DNA of 37,560 nt from Paracoccaceae bacterium. Lineage in GTDB: Bacteria > Pseudomonadota > Alphaproteobacteria > Rhodobacterales > Rhodobacteraceae. The notes under the pieces are model-generated. The model ran no database searches. It was not told where the DNA came from and saw nothing but the letters and a program-made list of their open reading frames with translations. The stretch spans positions 1-37,560 of the forward strand of contig JAAEZA010000043.1 of the NCBI GenBank assembly GCA_018223125.1, in the 5' to 3' direction. Below are positions 27,150 to 34,320 of the stretch, piece by piece; within the stretch, counting starts at the first letter, position 1; each line of letters begins with the position of its first letter. The position numbers and the translations under genes are program-made.

Positions 27150-27209
27150 GGACGGGAAGCCGGGGGCGCTGCCCCCGGACCCCCGGGATATTGTACGCCA
27201 GAAGAAGGC
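27150..27209. terminator. GC-rich hairpin with trailing motif, bidirectional terminator or intergenic repeat
   Basis: The whole gap between convergent yejE and the HupE-like gene is filled by a perfect 8-bp stem, CCGGGGGC-GCT-GCCCCCGG (27160-27178), then CCCCCGGGATATTG and GCCAGAAGAAGG. There is no U-run. From memory, this hairpin-plus-GATATT-plus-GCCAGAAGAAG layout recurs at gene ends in many Rhodobacteraceae genomes, so it may be a dispersed intergenic repeat as well as a transcription end point. Confidence 0.55.
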
Positions 27210-28355
27210 TCAGGCGATAAAGCCTGTACGCTCCAGCACCCAGTAAGCAGCCATGATTGCGATGGCGGCGGAGGCGGGAACGACGATGCGGCTGTGATAC
27301 CACGGCTTGTTGCGGAACCATATGCCAACCGCGAGGAAGCAGATGGCGATCACGGCAAGCTGGCCGATTTCCACACCGATGTTAAAGGCGATCAGCGCGG
27401 GTATGAACTGTGCCGTTGGCAGGCCGAAGTCGCCCAGCACAGATGCAAAGCCGAGCCCGTGCAGCAGACCGAAACCGAAAATCAGGAAGGGCCGCCATGC
27501 GGTAAGTTTTTCGGTGAAGATGTTTTCCACCGCGACAAAGACGATAGAGGCGGCGATCAGCGGTTCAACAATCGAGCCTGGCACATTCACATATCCGAGC
27601 GCGCCGAGCGCCAGCGTGATCGTATGGGCCAGCGTGAACATGGTGACCTGCATCAGCAGCGGGCGCAGGTGGGCCGAGAGCAGGAACAGGCCGATCACAA
27701 ACAGGATATGGTCGAGTCCCTTGGGGATGATGTGGTCGAAACCCGCCACGATATAATCCCAAAAGACCTCTCCGGTAGTTTGCGGGGCGATGTTGTCGAG
27801 ATCCACGGAGGCTGTCGCACCGCTTGCCACGTAATCCGCGATCACAGGATCCACAGTATCAGGCAGGAAGACCCGCAGCACGCTGTCCCCGTAGTCTGAC
27901 GGGAAGTTCCATGTCAGCGTGCCGGATGCAGCGGGAAGCGTTGCGCTGTAAGTCAGGGTCGAGACGCGGGCAATTTCAGGATCCCCGACCGGAGGAATGG
28001 AGTGGTCCTGATAGCGGAGCTCTACCGGCGTTCCGTCAAGGAAAAGTCCGAGTGTCGGGTCGAACACGGGTCGCATTTCTGCAAAGGCCTGAGAGAGTTC
28101 GGCAGGCGCGGTTTCCCGCAGGCGGAGATATTCTTTCTCTCCTTCTTCATCGTTTTCGGTATTGGTTTCGTCTGCCACACCCGCAACCAGTGCTTCGAGG
28201 TTCGTGTCGATCGATAGTGTCAACTCGGTGCCGTTCAAAGCCATGTTGATGATGGAAGGCGTGGCTTCATGGGCGCGCAAGGGCGAGAGCGAAATAATAA
28301 ATGCGGCAAGCGTGGCTAAGAGAAGCATCGCGCTATATGATTTGTGAAAGGTCAT
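27210..28355 (-). CDS. HupE/UreJ-family membrane protein
   Basis: This 381-residue membrane protein is of the HupE/UreJ_2 group, whose better-known relatives carry nickel into the cell. I start it at the ATG at 28355, which begins a signal peptide ending SLSPLRA before HEATPS; the frame runs open to 28436 but would then overlap the divergent gene. A soluble region of about 190 residues follows, then the HupE core beginning AGFDHIIPKGLDHILFVIGL, with several helices and VFVAVENIF. The mature protein would begin with His, as reported for HupE proteins. The metal and direction of transport are inferred. The ribosome-binding site is not obvious. Confidence 0.8.
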   Translation of the reverse strand: MTFHKSYSAMLLLATLAAFIISLSPLRAHEATPSIINMALNGTELTLSIDTNLEALVAGVADETNTENDEEGEKEYLRLRETAPAELSQAFAEMRPVFDPTLGLFLDGTPVELRYQDHSIPPVGDPEIARVSTLTYSATLPAASGTLTWNFPSDYGDSVLRVFLPDTVDPVIADYVASGATASVDLDNIAPQTTGEVFWDYIVAGFDHIIPKGLDHILFVIGLFLLSAHLRPLLMQVTMFTLAHTITLALGALGYVNVPGSIVEPLIAASIVFVAVENIFTEKLTAWRPFLIFGFGLLHGLGFASVLGDFGLPTAQFIPALIAFNIGVEIGQLAVIAICFLAVGIWFRNKPWYHSRIVVPASAAIAIMAAYWVLERTGFIA

Positions 28356-28362
28356 GAGGGGA
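28356..28362 (+). promoter_or_regulatory. Ribosome-binding site deciding the DUF4198 start
   Basis: GAGGGGA lies 8 nt before the ATG at 28371 and sets that start rather than the in-frame ATG at 28344. It also fills half of the 15-nt gap to the divergent HupE-like start, so no promoter fits between the two genes. Confidence 0.6.
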
Positions 28363-28370
28363 TTTCTGCT

Positions 28371-29159
28371 ATGAATTGGTTGAAGGCGTGTTTCGTATCT
28401 ATGGCATTTGGATTGTCGGGTCCATTGCTGGCGCATGAATACTGGATCGAGCCGCTGGATTTTACCGTGGCACCGGACGGGCGGATGATGGCCTTTCTCA
28501 AGGTGGGGTCCGAGTTAAAAGGGTCCACATTTCCCTACATTCCAGCGCAGTTTCAGTCTTTTACTATTACGAACAGTAAGGGCACTTTGGATCACAATGG
28601 AATTGTCGGGGATAGCCCGGCCTTGCAAGTGGCAGAGCCTGTGGCGGGTTTGAATATCCTTGCCTATCATTCGAACGCGAACCGTCTGACCTATCGTGAT
28701 CCCGATCTGCTGGAGAAATACCTACTGGCCGAGGGTCTTGATTTTGTGCTTGAGGCGCACCGTGAAAACGGTTGGCCGGAGATCGACATCACCGAAACAT
28801 ACACCCGCAATGCAAAGGCGCTTGTGCAGGTTGGACCCTATGACGGGGGTGAAGATCAGGCGCTGGGCCTGCCGTTCGAGTTGGTCGTTGAAGGCTCGCC
28901 CTATGCGCCGGATACGGAACGGGTGCGGGTGCAACTGCTCTGGCAGGGGGCGCCGGTGTCGGATTATCCGATTAATGTGTTTATCAAAGAGGCCGAAGTG
29001 ACGACCGCACGGGTCCACACCGATCAGGCCGGTTTTGCCGAAGTGGATGTACCTGAAAGCGGTTTCGTCCTGCTGAACTCTGTTCACATCGCACGGCCCG
29101 AGTCCAAAGACGGGCCGTTTTACGAAAGTTTCTGGGCCTCTATGACGTTTGGGCGCTGA
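28371..29159 (+). CDS. DUF4198 periplasmic protein (COG5266-type, metal-uptake associated)
   Basis: This 262-residue secreted protein has a signal peptide (residues 1-21, ending SGPLLA) and a mature start of HEYWIEPLDF, the HE/D-F/Y-W-x-EP opening typical of DUF4198. The family is often listed as the periplasmic part of cobalt or nickel uptake systems, though direct biochemistry is scarce. It appears to be two beta-rich domains; the second begins around ALGLPFELVVEGSPY and ends in an Ig-like strand pattern. It is divergent from the HupE-like gene with only 15 nt between start codons, and its stop codon directly abuts the GlsB stop on the other strand. Confidence 0.82.
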   Translation: MNWLKACFVSMAFGLSGPLLAHEYWIEPLDFTVAPDGRMMAFLKVGSELKGSTFPYIPAQFQSFTITNSKGTLDHNGIVGDSPALQVAEPVAGLNILAYHSNANRLTYRDPDLLEKYLLAEGLDFVLEAHRENGWPEIDITETYTRNAKALVQVGPYDGGEDQALGLPFELVVEGSPYAPDTERVRVQLLWQGAPVSDYPINVFIKEAEVTTARVHTDQAGFAEVDVPESGFVLLNSVHIARPESKDGPFYESFWASMTFGR

Positions 29160-29417
29160 TTAGCTGCCCCCTCGGAGAAGTTGCAGCAGGAATAGCAGGA
29201 TCACAGCGCCAATTGTGGCGCTGATGATAGAGCCGATCCACCCGCCCCCGACGGGAAGTCCTATGGCGGGCAGGAGCAAGGTCGCGATGAAAGCGCCAAG
29301 GATACCGATCACAATATTCCCGATCAGGCCAAAGCCGGACCCTTTGACAATTTTACCGGCCAGCCAACCTGCAACCGCGCCGACGATCAAAAGGACAAAG
29401 ACGCTTGTGATACCCAT
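29160..29417 (-). CDS. GlsB/YeaQ/YmgE-family stress-response membrane protein
   Basis: This small inner-membrane protein of 85 residues, rich in Gly, Ala and Ile, has three hydrophobic helices. The first reads FVLLIVGAVAGWLAGKIV, followed by GSGFGLIGNIVIGILGAFI, both standard for the transglycosylase-associated (GlsB/YeaQ) family. The molecular role is unknown, but relatives are commonly induced by general stress. An AAAGGA site precedes the ATG, and a candidate EcfG-type promoter lies just upstream. It follows the PAS-HWE kinase gene by 100 nt. Confidence 0.92.
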   Translation of the reverse strand: MGITSVFVLLIVGAVAGWLAGKIVKGSGFGLIGNIVIGILGAFIATLLLPAIGLPVGGGWIGSIISATIGAVILLFLLQLLRGGS

Positions 29418-29437
29418 AAAGCTTTCCTTTACTGTTT

Positions 29438-29463
29438 AACCCACCGTGACGGGGTTTGTTTCC
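29438..29463 (-). promoter_or_regulatory. Candidate EcfG (general stress sigma factor) promoter for glsB-like gene
   Basis: Read on the minus strand, GGAAA (29463-29459) is followed after 19 nt by TT (29439-29438) in GGTT. The alphaproteobacterial EcfG consensus is GGAAC-N18/19-TT, usually with CGTT at -10. There is one mismatch in the -35 box and one in the optional C. The position leaves a short leader of about 12-16 nt with an AAAGGA site. A weak but sensible call given that the gene family is stress-induced. Confidence 0.3.
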
Positions 29464-29478
29464 CGGAACAAGAGATAT

Positions 29479-29517
29479 GGCGCAGATTGCGCCCGTGGCA
29501 ATCCGGCTTTCCGCCGG
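29479..29517 (-). terminator. Two short hairpins after the PAS-HWE kinase gene
   Basis: Directly after the kinase stop codon (minus strand) lies CCGGC-GGAAA-GCCGG (29517-29503), followed by GGCGC-AATCT-GCGCC (29493-29479). Both have 5-bp stems and neither has a U-run. They may slow or end transcription before the GlsB-like gene, or only stabilise the 3' end. Confidence 0.35.
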
Positions 29518-30870
29518 TCAGGTCATCTGGTCCATTGGTGCGCTGAAGCTCCATCGCAATCCATCTGCTGCGAAATCGTGACGTGTCTCTCCCGAAGTGG
29601 TGCCCTCCAGTAAGAGCCCCGTTACCTGCGAGCCAAAGCCTGTGCGCGTTGGTGGCGAAACAAGGGGGCCGCCGGATTCAAGCCAGCAGATTTTCAGGGT
29701 AGGGGTGTCATCTCCGGTGATTTCCCAAGTCAGATCGACTTTGCCACTTTCCTGTGAAAGGGCGCCATACTTTGCAGCGTTTGTGGCCAGTTCGAAGATT
29801 GCCATACCCACAGCTTGTGAGACGGATTCATTAAGGTGCACTGTGGGCCCTGCGATATTTACCTGCGCATCGGACACGTCGACAAGATGGGTTAACTGGG
29901 CCCGCGCCAATGCATCAAGATCTACATGAATGCTACCGCTGTTCAGCAGAACATCCTGATTGGAAGCCAGACTGCGTAGCCGGTTGGAGAAGATAGCAAG
30001 AAAAGCATCCCCCTGATAGCGCCTGGCGGTCTGTCGTGCGATCACTTCTACAATGGTCAGAAGGTTCTTTGAGCGGTGGTTGATCTCGTGCAGAAGGGTC
30101 TTGATGCGATCTTCGGATTCCTTTCGCTTGGCTATGTCGCTGTACATGGTGACGAAACCGGTGTGGGACTGGTTTTCGTCCCTGATGGCCGCAAAACTCC
30201 TCTCTACATGAAGGGCACGGCCGTCTTTATGAAGCCGGACGGATTCGCTGCGTAGAACCTCTCCGGCGATCACATCGGGCACTTTGATTTCGAGTTCGTC
30301 CAGTTCATCTTGCGGAACAAGAAGGTGATCGAACCTCCGGCCCATTACTTCATCTTTGGAATAACCGAAAAGCCGTTCGGCGGCAGGGTTCCACGCGTGG
30401 ATTTTAAACGACTTGTCCGACGAGACTATGGCGTGTGGCGAGGATTCCACGAGAATCCGGAACTCGTCGCTTTCACGTCTCCGTTGTACCAGTTCCCGTT
30501 CGAACGACTGGCGTTGTTCGTTTTTGAAAATGCAGAAATATGCTTCGGTCATCTGTCCGTCAGGTCGGACTGCACGACCGTTTACGTAAACACCGAACCG
30601 GCTGCCGTCACGCCGGAGAAGTTCCAGCGAAACCTCCGCGAATTCTCCTTCATAAAAAAGGATCGGGCGGAGGTGGGTTTCAAAAAAAATCCGGCTTGCG
30701 GGTGTCAGTATGTCGACCAGACGGATCTTTGTGTCAGGCGCGCCGTCATCCTGCTTTAACCAGTCCCGCAGTGCGGCATTGGTTTTGGTAATCACACCGT
30801 CCGCATCAATCACCAGTAGGCCACAGGGCCAGAGATCCAGATCGGGCAGGGACCGGAATTCCGCGTTCAT
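29518..30870 (-). CDS. PAS-PAS-HWE sensor histidine kinase
   Basis: This 450-residue kinase is probably cytosolic, since no membrane segment is visible. A first PAS domain covers about residues 10-115 (LWPCGLLVIDADGVITKTNAAL). A second PAS/PAC spans about 135-250 (SPHAIVSSDKSFKIHAWNPAAERLFGY). The HWE dimerisation domain has HEINHRSKN with the phospho-acceptor His261. The ATP-binding domain shows the N-box ELATNAAKYGALS (about 359-371) and the W-L-E motif at 396-398. HWE kinases in alphaproteobacteria often feed PhyR and the general stress response. The gene overlaps the RsbQ-like hydrolase gene by 4 nt (30867-30870), so the first PAS domain may read the product of that hydrolase. Confidence 0.93.
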   Translation of the reverse strand: MNAEFRSLPDLDLWPCGLLVIDADGVITKTNAALRDWLKQDDGAPDTKIRLVDILTPASRIFFETHLRPILFYEGEFAEVSLELLRRDGSRFGVYVNGRAVRPDGQMTEAYFCIFKNEQRQSFERELVQRRRESDEFRILVESSPHAIVSSDKSFKIHAWNPAAERLFGYSKDEVMGRRFDHLLVPQDELDELEIKVPDVIAGEVLRSESVRLHKDGRALHVERSFAAIRDENQSHTGFVTMYSDIAKRKESEDRIKTLLHEINHRSKNLLTIVEVIARQTARRYQGDAFLAIFSNRLRSLASNQDVLLNSGSIHVDLDALARAQLTHLVDVSDAQVNIAGPTVHLNESVSQAVGMAIFELATNAAKYGALSQESGKVDLTWEITGDDTPTLKICWLESGGPLVSPPTRTGFGSQVTGLLLEGTTSGETRHDFAADGLRWSFSAPMDQMT

Positions 30871-31673
30871 TTCTGCGGGGCCGGATGCAGGAAAGCAGAG
30901 ATCGCAGCGACTGTCTGTTCGGGAAAGCTCATATGCGGGCAGTGGCCTGTCGCATCCAGCAGTACCTGCTTGCCCCGCTTGAGGTTTTCGTCAAACCACG
31001 CGCGCACTGTGTCAGGCACTAGGATGTCATCGCGGCACTGAATCACAAGGGTTGGCTGGGCCATTTTCCTGACGTCTTCACGATGGTCGCTCAGAAACGT
31101 CACTCTGGCAAAATGTTTTGCAATGTCAGGATCTGTCTGGCAGAAGCTGGCGGTCAGTTTCTCTCCGAGCGCGGGACGGTCGGGCGTGCCCATGATCGCA
31201 GGGGCCATATCGGCGGCCCAGCCGAGATAATTGACTTCGAGAATGTCGAGCAGGCCAAGCAGGTCACTTTCCTCAAACCCGCCTGTGTAACCGTCCTCGT
31301 TCATATAGCTCGGGGACGGGCAGACCATGACGGTTTTTGCGATCAGGTCCGGACGGCTGTTTGCGGCCAGAGCAACAGTCATTGCGCTGACGGAATGACC
31401 CACAGCAATTACATCGACCAGATCCAGTTCGTCCAGAATGTCGATCAGATCCTCTGCATGACCGTCGAGCGTGGAATAGCGGGCGCGGTCGTAATGCTCT
31501 ATTTCAGACCGGCCATAGCCCATCAGATCGTAGGTTATGACTTTGAAACGTGTTTCGAATTCGGGTGTCACCTTGTGCCACATGCTGCTGTCACATCCGT
31601 AGCCGTGGAGGAAAACAAGGGCAGTCTCGCCCGTACCGGCCATTTTGACCGCACAGTTTTCAATTTTGGACAT
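30867..31673 (-). CDS. RsbQ-like alpha/beta hydrolase
   Basis: This 268-residue alpha/beta hydrolase matches the length of Bacillus subtilis RsbQ (269). The nucleophile Ser94 is in VGHSVSA, the acid is Asp216 in QCRDDILVP, and the base is His244 in GHCPHMS. Stretches such as GGFEESDLLGLLDILE, NYLGWA and FLSDHRED closely resemble RsbQ as I recall it. RsbQ works with the PAS domain of RsbP to signal energy stress, probably by making or delivering a small ligand. The ATG at 31673 is chosen for its GGGAGGAAAGGG site; an in-frame ATG at 31700 lacks one. The overlapping PAS-HWE kinase gene is the likely partner. Confidence 0.92.
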   Translation of the reverse strand: MSKIENCAVKMAGTGETALVFLHGYGCDSSMWHKVTPEFETRFKVITYDLMGYGRSEIEHYDRARYSTLDGHAEDLIDILDELDLVDVIAVGHSVSAMTVALAANSRPDLIAKTVMVCPSPSYMNEDGYTGGFEESDLLGLLDILEVNYLGWAADMAPAIMGTPDRPALGEKLTASFCQTDPDIAKHFARVTFLSDHREDVRKMAQPTLVIQCRDDILVPDTVRAWFDENLKRGKQVLLDATGHCPHMSFPEQTVAAISAFLHPAPQK

Positions 31674-31780
31674 CCCTTTCCTCCCGATACACACGTCCAT
31701 GGCTTAGGTCACTTATGGTTCCGCCGGTAATGCGATAGCAGACGGCACAGATAAAAGTCTGTCAAGCCTGTCCCAATGCC

Positions 31781-31796
31781 CCTGTTCCTGAACAGG
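31781..31796. repeat. Inverted repeat in the gap between RsbQ-like gene and LysR gene
   Basis: CCTGTTC-CT-GAACAGG is a perfect 7-bp inverted repeat centred about 115 nt upstream of the hydrolase start. It lacks a U-run on either strand, so it looks more like a protein-binding site than a terminator. The rest of this 235-nt gap (31674-31908) shows no gene. Confidence 0.35.
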
Positions 31797-31908
31797 CAAA
31801 TGCGCTTCCGACCCGGTTCACATTCAGATTAGGAAAAAACAGCCGCAGATTTCAAGGTTGACCCTTCGGGCTTTGCTTCAAGCCAAGGACGAGTGCCGTT
31901 CAAAGGCG

Positions 31909-32778
31909 TTAACGGTTCAGAAGTCTCCAGAATTCCAGCGCCGGACCGCGTAAAGTGTCCGGTTCCTGCTTGATCTTTCGCAGTTCGCGCTGGCTGAGCG
32001 AGCCGGAGGGGACGAAGAATTCCACCCCGTCGGGTTGGTTGCGCACGGCGTCAAAAGGCAGGATGCTGGCACCAAACCCGCGCCTGACGAAAGAGAGAAT
32101 GGCTGTGGTGTTGCGCGCCTCCAGCACGCTGGCCACGCCAAGCGCATCTACGGTTTCATCTTCCACCAGTTCGCACAGGGGGTTCAGGATCAGCGGTTCA
32201 AGGCGCAGCAATCCCCAGTCCGAAGGCCCTGCGGCATCCAGATGGGCACGATGGATCGCCCCGCCCGCAGCACAGACAATTCCCAGATCGTCTGAAAAAA
32301 TGCGTTCGCCCTCCAGCGGATCACCCGGCCTTGCTGATACGATCCCGATGTCGGCCTCGTCGCGGTGAAGGCGGGCGCGCACCGCTGCACTATCCACATC
32401 ACTGATTTCGATTCGGACATTAGGGCGTGCTTTGCGAAAGGCATCAATGACATCGGGCAGCAGCGCCACCGTGGCGGAAGGAACCGCGGCAATCCTGACG
32501 ATTCCCGCAGTAGAAAGCGTATGACGGCGGATCGCATCAACGCTTTTGTCAAAAGCCTCAATGGCGCGGTGGGCTTCTTCCAGCACCAGTTGGCCAAGTG
32601 GTGTAAGGCGGCTCTTGCGATCGGTTTCAAACAGGGGCGCGCCGACCTCCTGTTCGAACTGGGCCAGCGTCATGGAAATCGCCGGAGCGGTGCGCCCCAG
32701 CAACATTGCGGCACCTGACAGTGTGCCTTGGGCGGCAACAGTTGCAAAAGTGCGGAGCATCTCCAGTTTTACGGACAT
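31909..32778 (-). CDS. LysR-type transcriptional regulator
   Basis: This 289-residue regulator has an N-terminal winged helix-turn-helix (residues 1-60: TFATVAAQGTLSGAAMLLGRTAPAIS) and a C-terminal two-lobed ligand-binding domain. It is divergent from the aldehyde dehydrogenase operon across 90 nt. This gap holds two LysR-type T-N11-A palindromes, one of which overlaps this gene's own start codon. The usual arrangement suggests that it activates the ALDH-M19-BCCT genes in response to a substrate or intermediate and represses itself. The inducer is unknown. Confidence 0.93.
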   Translation of the reverse strand: MSVKLEMLRTFATVAAQGTLSGAAMLLGRTAPAISMTLAQFEQEVGAPLFETDRKSRLTPLGQLVLEEAHRAIEAFDKSVDAIRRHTLSTAGIVRIAAVPSATVALLPDVIDAFRKARPNVRIEISDVDSAAVRARLHRDEADIGIVSARPGDPLEGERIFSDDLGIVCAAGGAIHRAHLDAAGPSDWGLLRLEPLILNPLCELVEDETVDALGVASVLEARNTTAILSFVRRGFGASILPFDAVRNQPDGVEFFVPSGSLSQRELRKIKQEPDTLRGPALEFWRLLNR

Positions 32779-32793
32779 TCAATTTTCCTGAAT
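32777..32793. promoter_or_regulatory. LysR-type operator, site 1
   Basis: ATTCA-N7-TGAAT is a perfect 5-bp-arm palindrome containing the T-N11-A LysR motif (T at 32779, A at 32791). It overlaps the LysR start codon (32776-32778), which fits autorepression. Confidence 0.55.
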
Positions 32794-32806
32794 GTATCTT
32801 CAATTT

Positions 32807-32823
32807 ATTCATAGTGACTGAAA
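32807..32823. promoter_or_regulatory. LysR-type operator, site 2
   Basis: ATTCA-N7-TGAAA repeats site 1 with a single change and keeps T-N11-A (T at 32809, A at 32821). Its centre is exactly 30 bp from site 1, about three helical turns, so a tetramer could bind both on one face of the DNA. Confidence 0.55.
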
Positions 32824-32868
32824 TCTTTGGGCTGGTCTACACCCATGTCAAGCAAAGAGGAGATTGAT

Positions 32869-34320
32869 GTGACCAATCGCACGCAACTTTACATCGACGG
32901 CTTGTGGACAGACGGTGCCAGCCAGATCGAAAACCGCAACCCGTCCGACACTTCGGACCTTATCGGCATGTATGCACAGGCGGATTCGGGGCAGCTTGAC
33001 ACGGCGCTGGCTGCGGCCCGACGTGCCCAGCCTGTCTGGTGGGCTGCCGGTATCCAGAAGCGTCACGATGTGCTGATGGCGATCGGCACCGAGTTGATGG
33101 CCCGCGCCGGAGAAATCGGCCGGATGTTGTCCCGCGAGGAAGGCAAGCCGCTGGCCGAGGGCAAGGGAGAGGTTTACCGCGCCGGACAGTTCTTTACCTA
33201 TTTCGCCGCTGAATGTCTGCGCCAGCATGGCGATCTGGCCGAAAGCGTGCGTCCGGGGATCGAAATTGATGTGCGCCGCGAAGCGGTGGGCGTGGTGGCG
33301 ATCATCTCGCCCTGGAACTTTCCGGTGGCGACACCTGCGTGGAAAATTGCCCCTGCGCTGGCTTTCGGGAATGCGATTGTGTGGAAACCGGCGAATGTGA
33401 CACCGGCAAGTGCCATCGCCCTGACCGAAATCATCGCCCGTCAGGACATCCCGAAGGGTCTTTTCAACCTTGTGGCCGGACCGGGGCGTGACGTGGGGCA
33501 GCGTCTGGTAGACAGCGGGCAGGTCGATGCGATCAGCTTCACCGGCTCGGTTCCCGTGGGCCGTGGCATTGCCGCTGCCGCCGTGCAGAACATGACCAAG
33601 GTGCAGATGGAGATGGGATCCAAGAACCCGCTGATCGTGATGGATGATGCGGATCTGGATCTGGCGGTGGCCCATGCAGCAGGATCGGCGTTTGGCGGGA
33701 CTGGGCAGAAATGCACGGCGGCCAGCCGTCTGATCGTACACAGCAACCTGCACGATGCGTTTGTCGAGAAACTGGTCGCAGCAGCACAGGCGCTGAAAGT
33801 GGGTCACGCGCTGGAAGAGGGCACGCAAATCGGCCCTGCTGTCAGCGAAAGCCAGTTGAGCCAGAACCTCGATTATATCGAAACCGGCAAGGGTGAAGGC
33901 GCAGAACTGCTCTGTGGTGGAGAGCGTCTGGAACTGGCGAGCGAAGGTTTCTATCAAGCGCCTGCGGTCTTTGCGAACACGCGCAATGACATGCGGATCA
34001 ACCGCGAGGAAATGTTTGCCCCGATCACGGCCGTGCAGAAGGTAGACAGCTACGAAGAGGCGCTGTCGGTTGCCAATGACAGCCCGTTCGGCCTGACCGC
34101 CGGTATCATGACAACTTCACTGGCCCGTGCCAGCCATTTCCGCGCCAACATGCGGGCGGGCACTGTGATGGTGAACCTGCCCACAGCGGGCACGGATTAC
34201 CACGTACCCTTCGGGGGCCGCGGTGCGTCAAGCTTTGGTCCGCGTGAACAGGGCTCTTATGCGGCGGAATTCTACACCACTGTTAAAACGGCTTATGTCT
34301 CGGCAGGAGAACCGGCGTGA
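32869..34320 (+). CDS. NAD(P)-dependent aldehyde dehydrogenase
   Basis: This 483-residue aldehyde dehydrogenase oxidises an aldehyde to a carboxylate. Visible are SPWNFP (147-152), KPAN (173-176), FTGSVPVG, the general base Glu248 in QMEMGSKNP and the nucleophile Cys282 in GTGQKCTAASR. The pattern resembles the alpha-ketoglutaric-semialdehyde and related semialdehyde dehydrogenases, but the substrate is open. I choose the GTG at 32869 because AAAGAGGA (32854-32861) sits 7 nt upstream; this sequence would be coding if the ATG at 32845 were used. The stop overlaps the GTG of the M19-like gene (GTGA), so the products are probably made together. Confidence 0.92.
   Translation: MTNRTQLYIDGLWTDGASQIENRNPSDTSDLIGMYAQADSGQLDTALAAARRAQPVWWAAGIQKRHDVLMAIGTELMARAGEIGRMLSREEGKPLAEGKGEVYRAGQFFTYFAAECLRQHGDLAESVRPGIEIDVRREAVGVVAIISPWNFPVATPAWKIAPALAFGNAIVWKPANVTPASAIALTEIIARQDIPKGLFNLVAGPGRDVGQRLVDSGQVDAISFTGSVPVGRGIAAAAVQNMTKVQMEMGSKNPLIVMDDADLDLAVAHAAGSAFGGTGQKCTAASRLIVHSNLHDAFVEKLVAAAQALKVGHALEEGTQIGPAVSESQLSQNLDYIETGKGEGAELLCGGERLELASEGFYQAPAVFANTRNDMRINREEMFAPITAVQKVDSYEEALSVANDSPFGLTAGIMTTSLARASHFRANMRAGTVMVNLPTAGTDYHVPFGGRGASSFGPREQGSYAAEFYTTVKTAYVSAGEPA

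Noticed and set aside
31718-31722. GGAAC on the minus strand upstream of the RsbQ-like gene, a possible EcfG -35 box
   Set aside because: No TT or CGTT element is found 18-19 nt downstream, so only half of the promoter is present.
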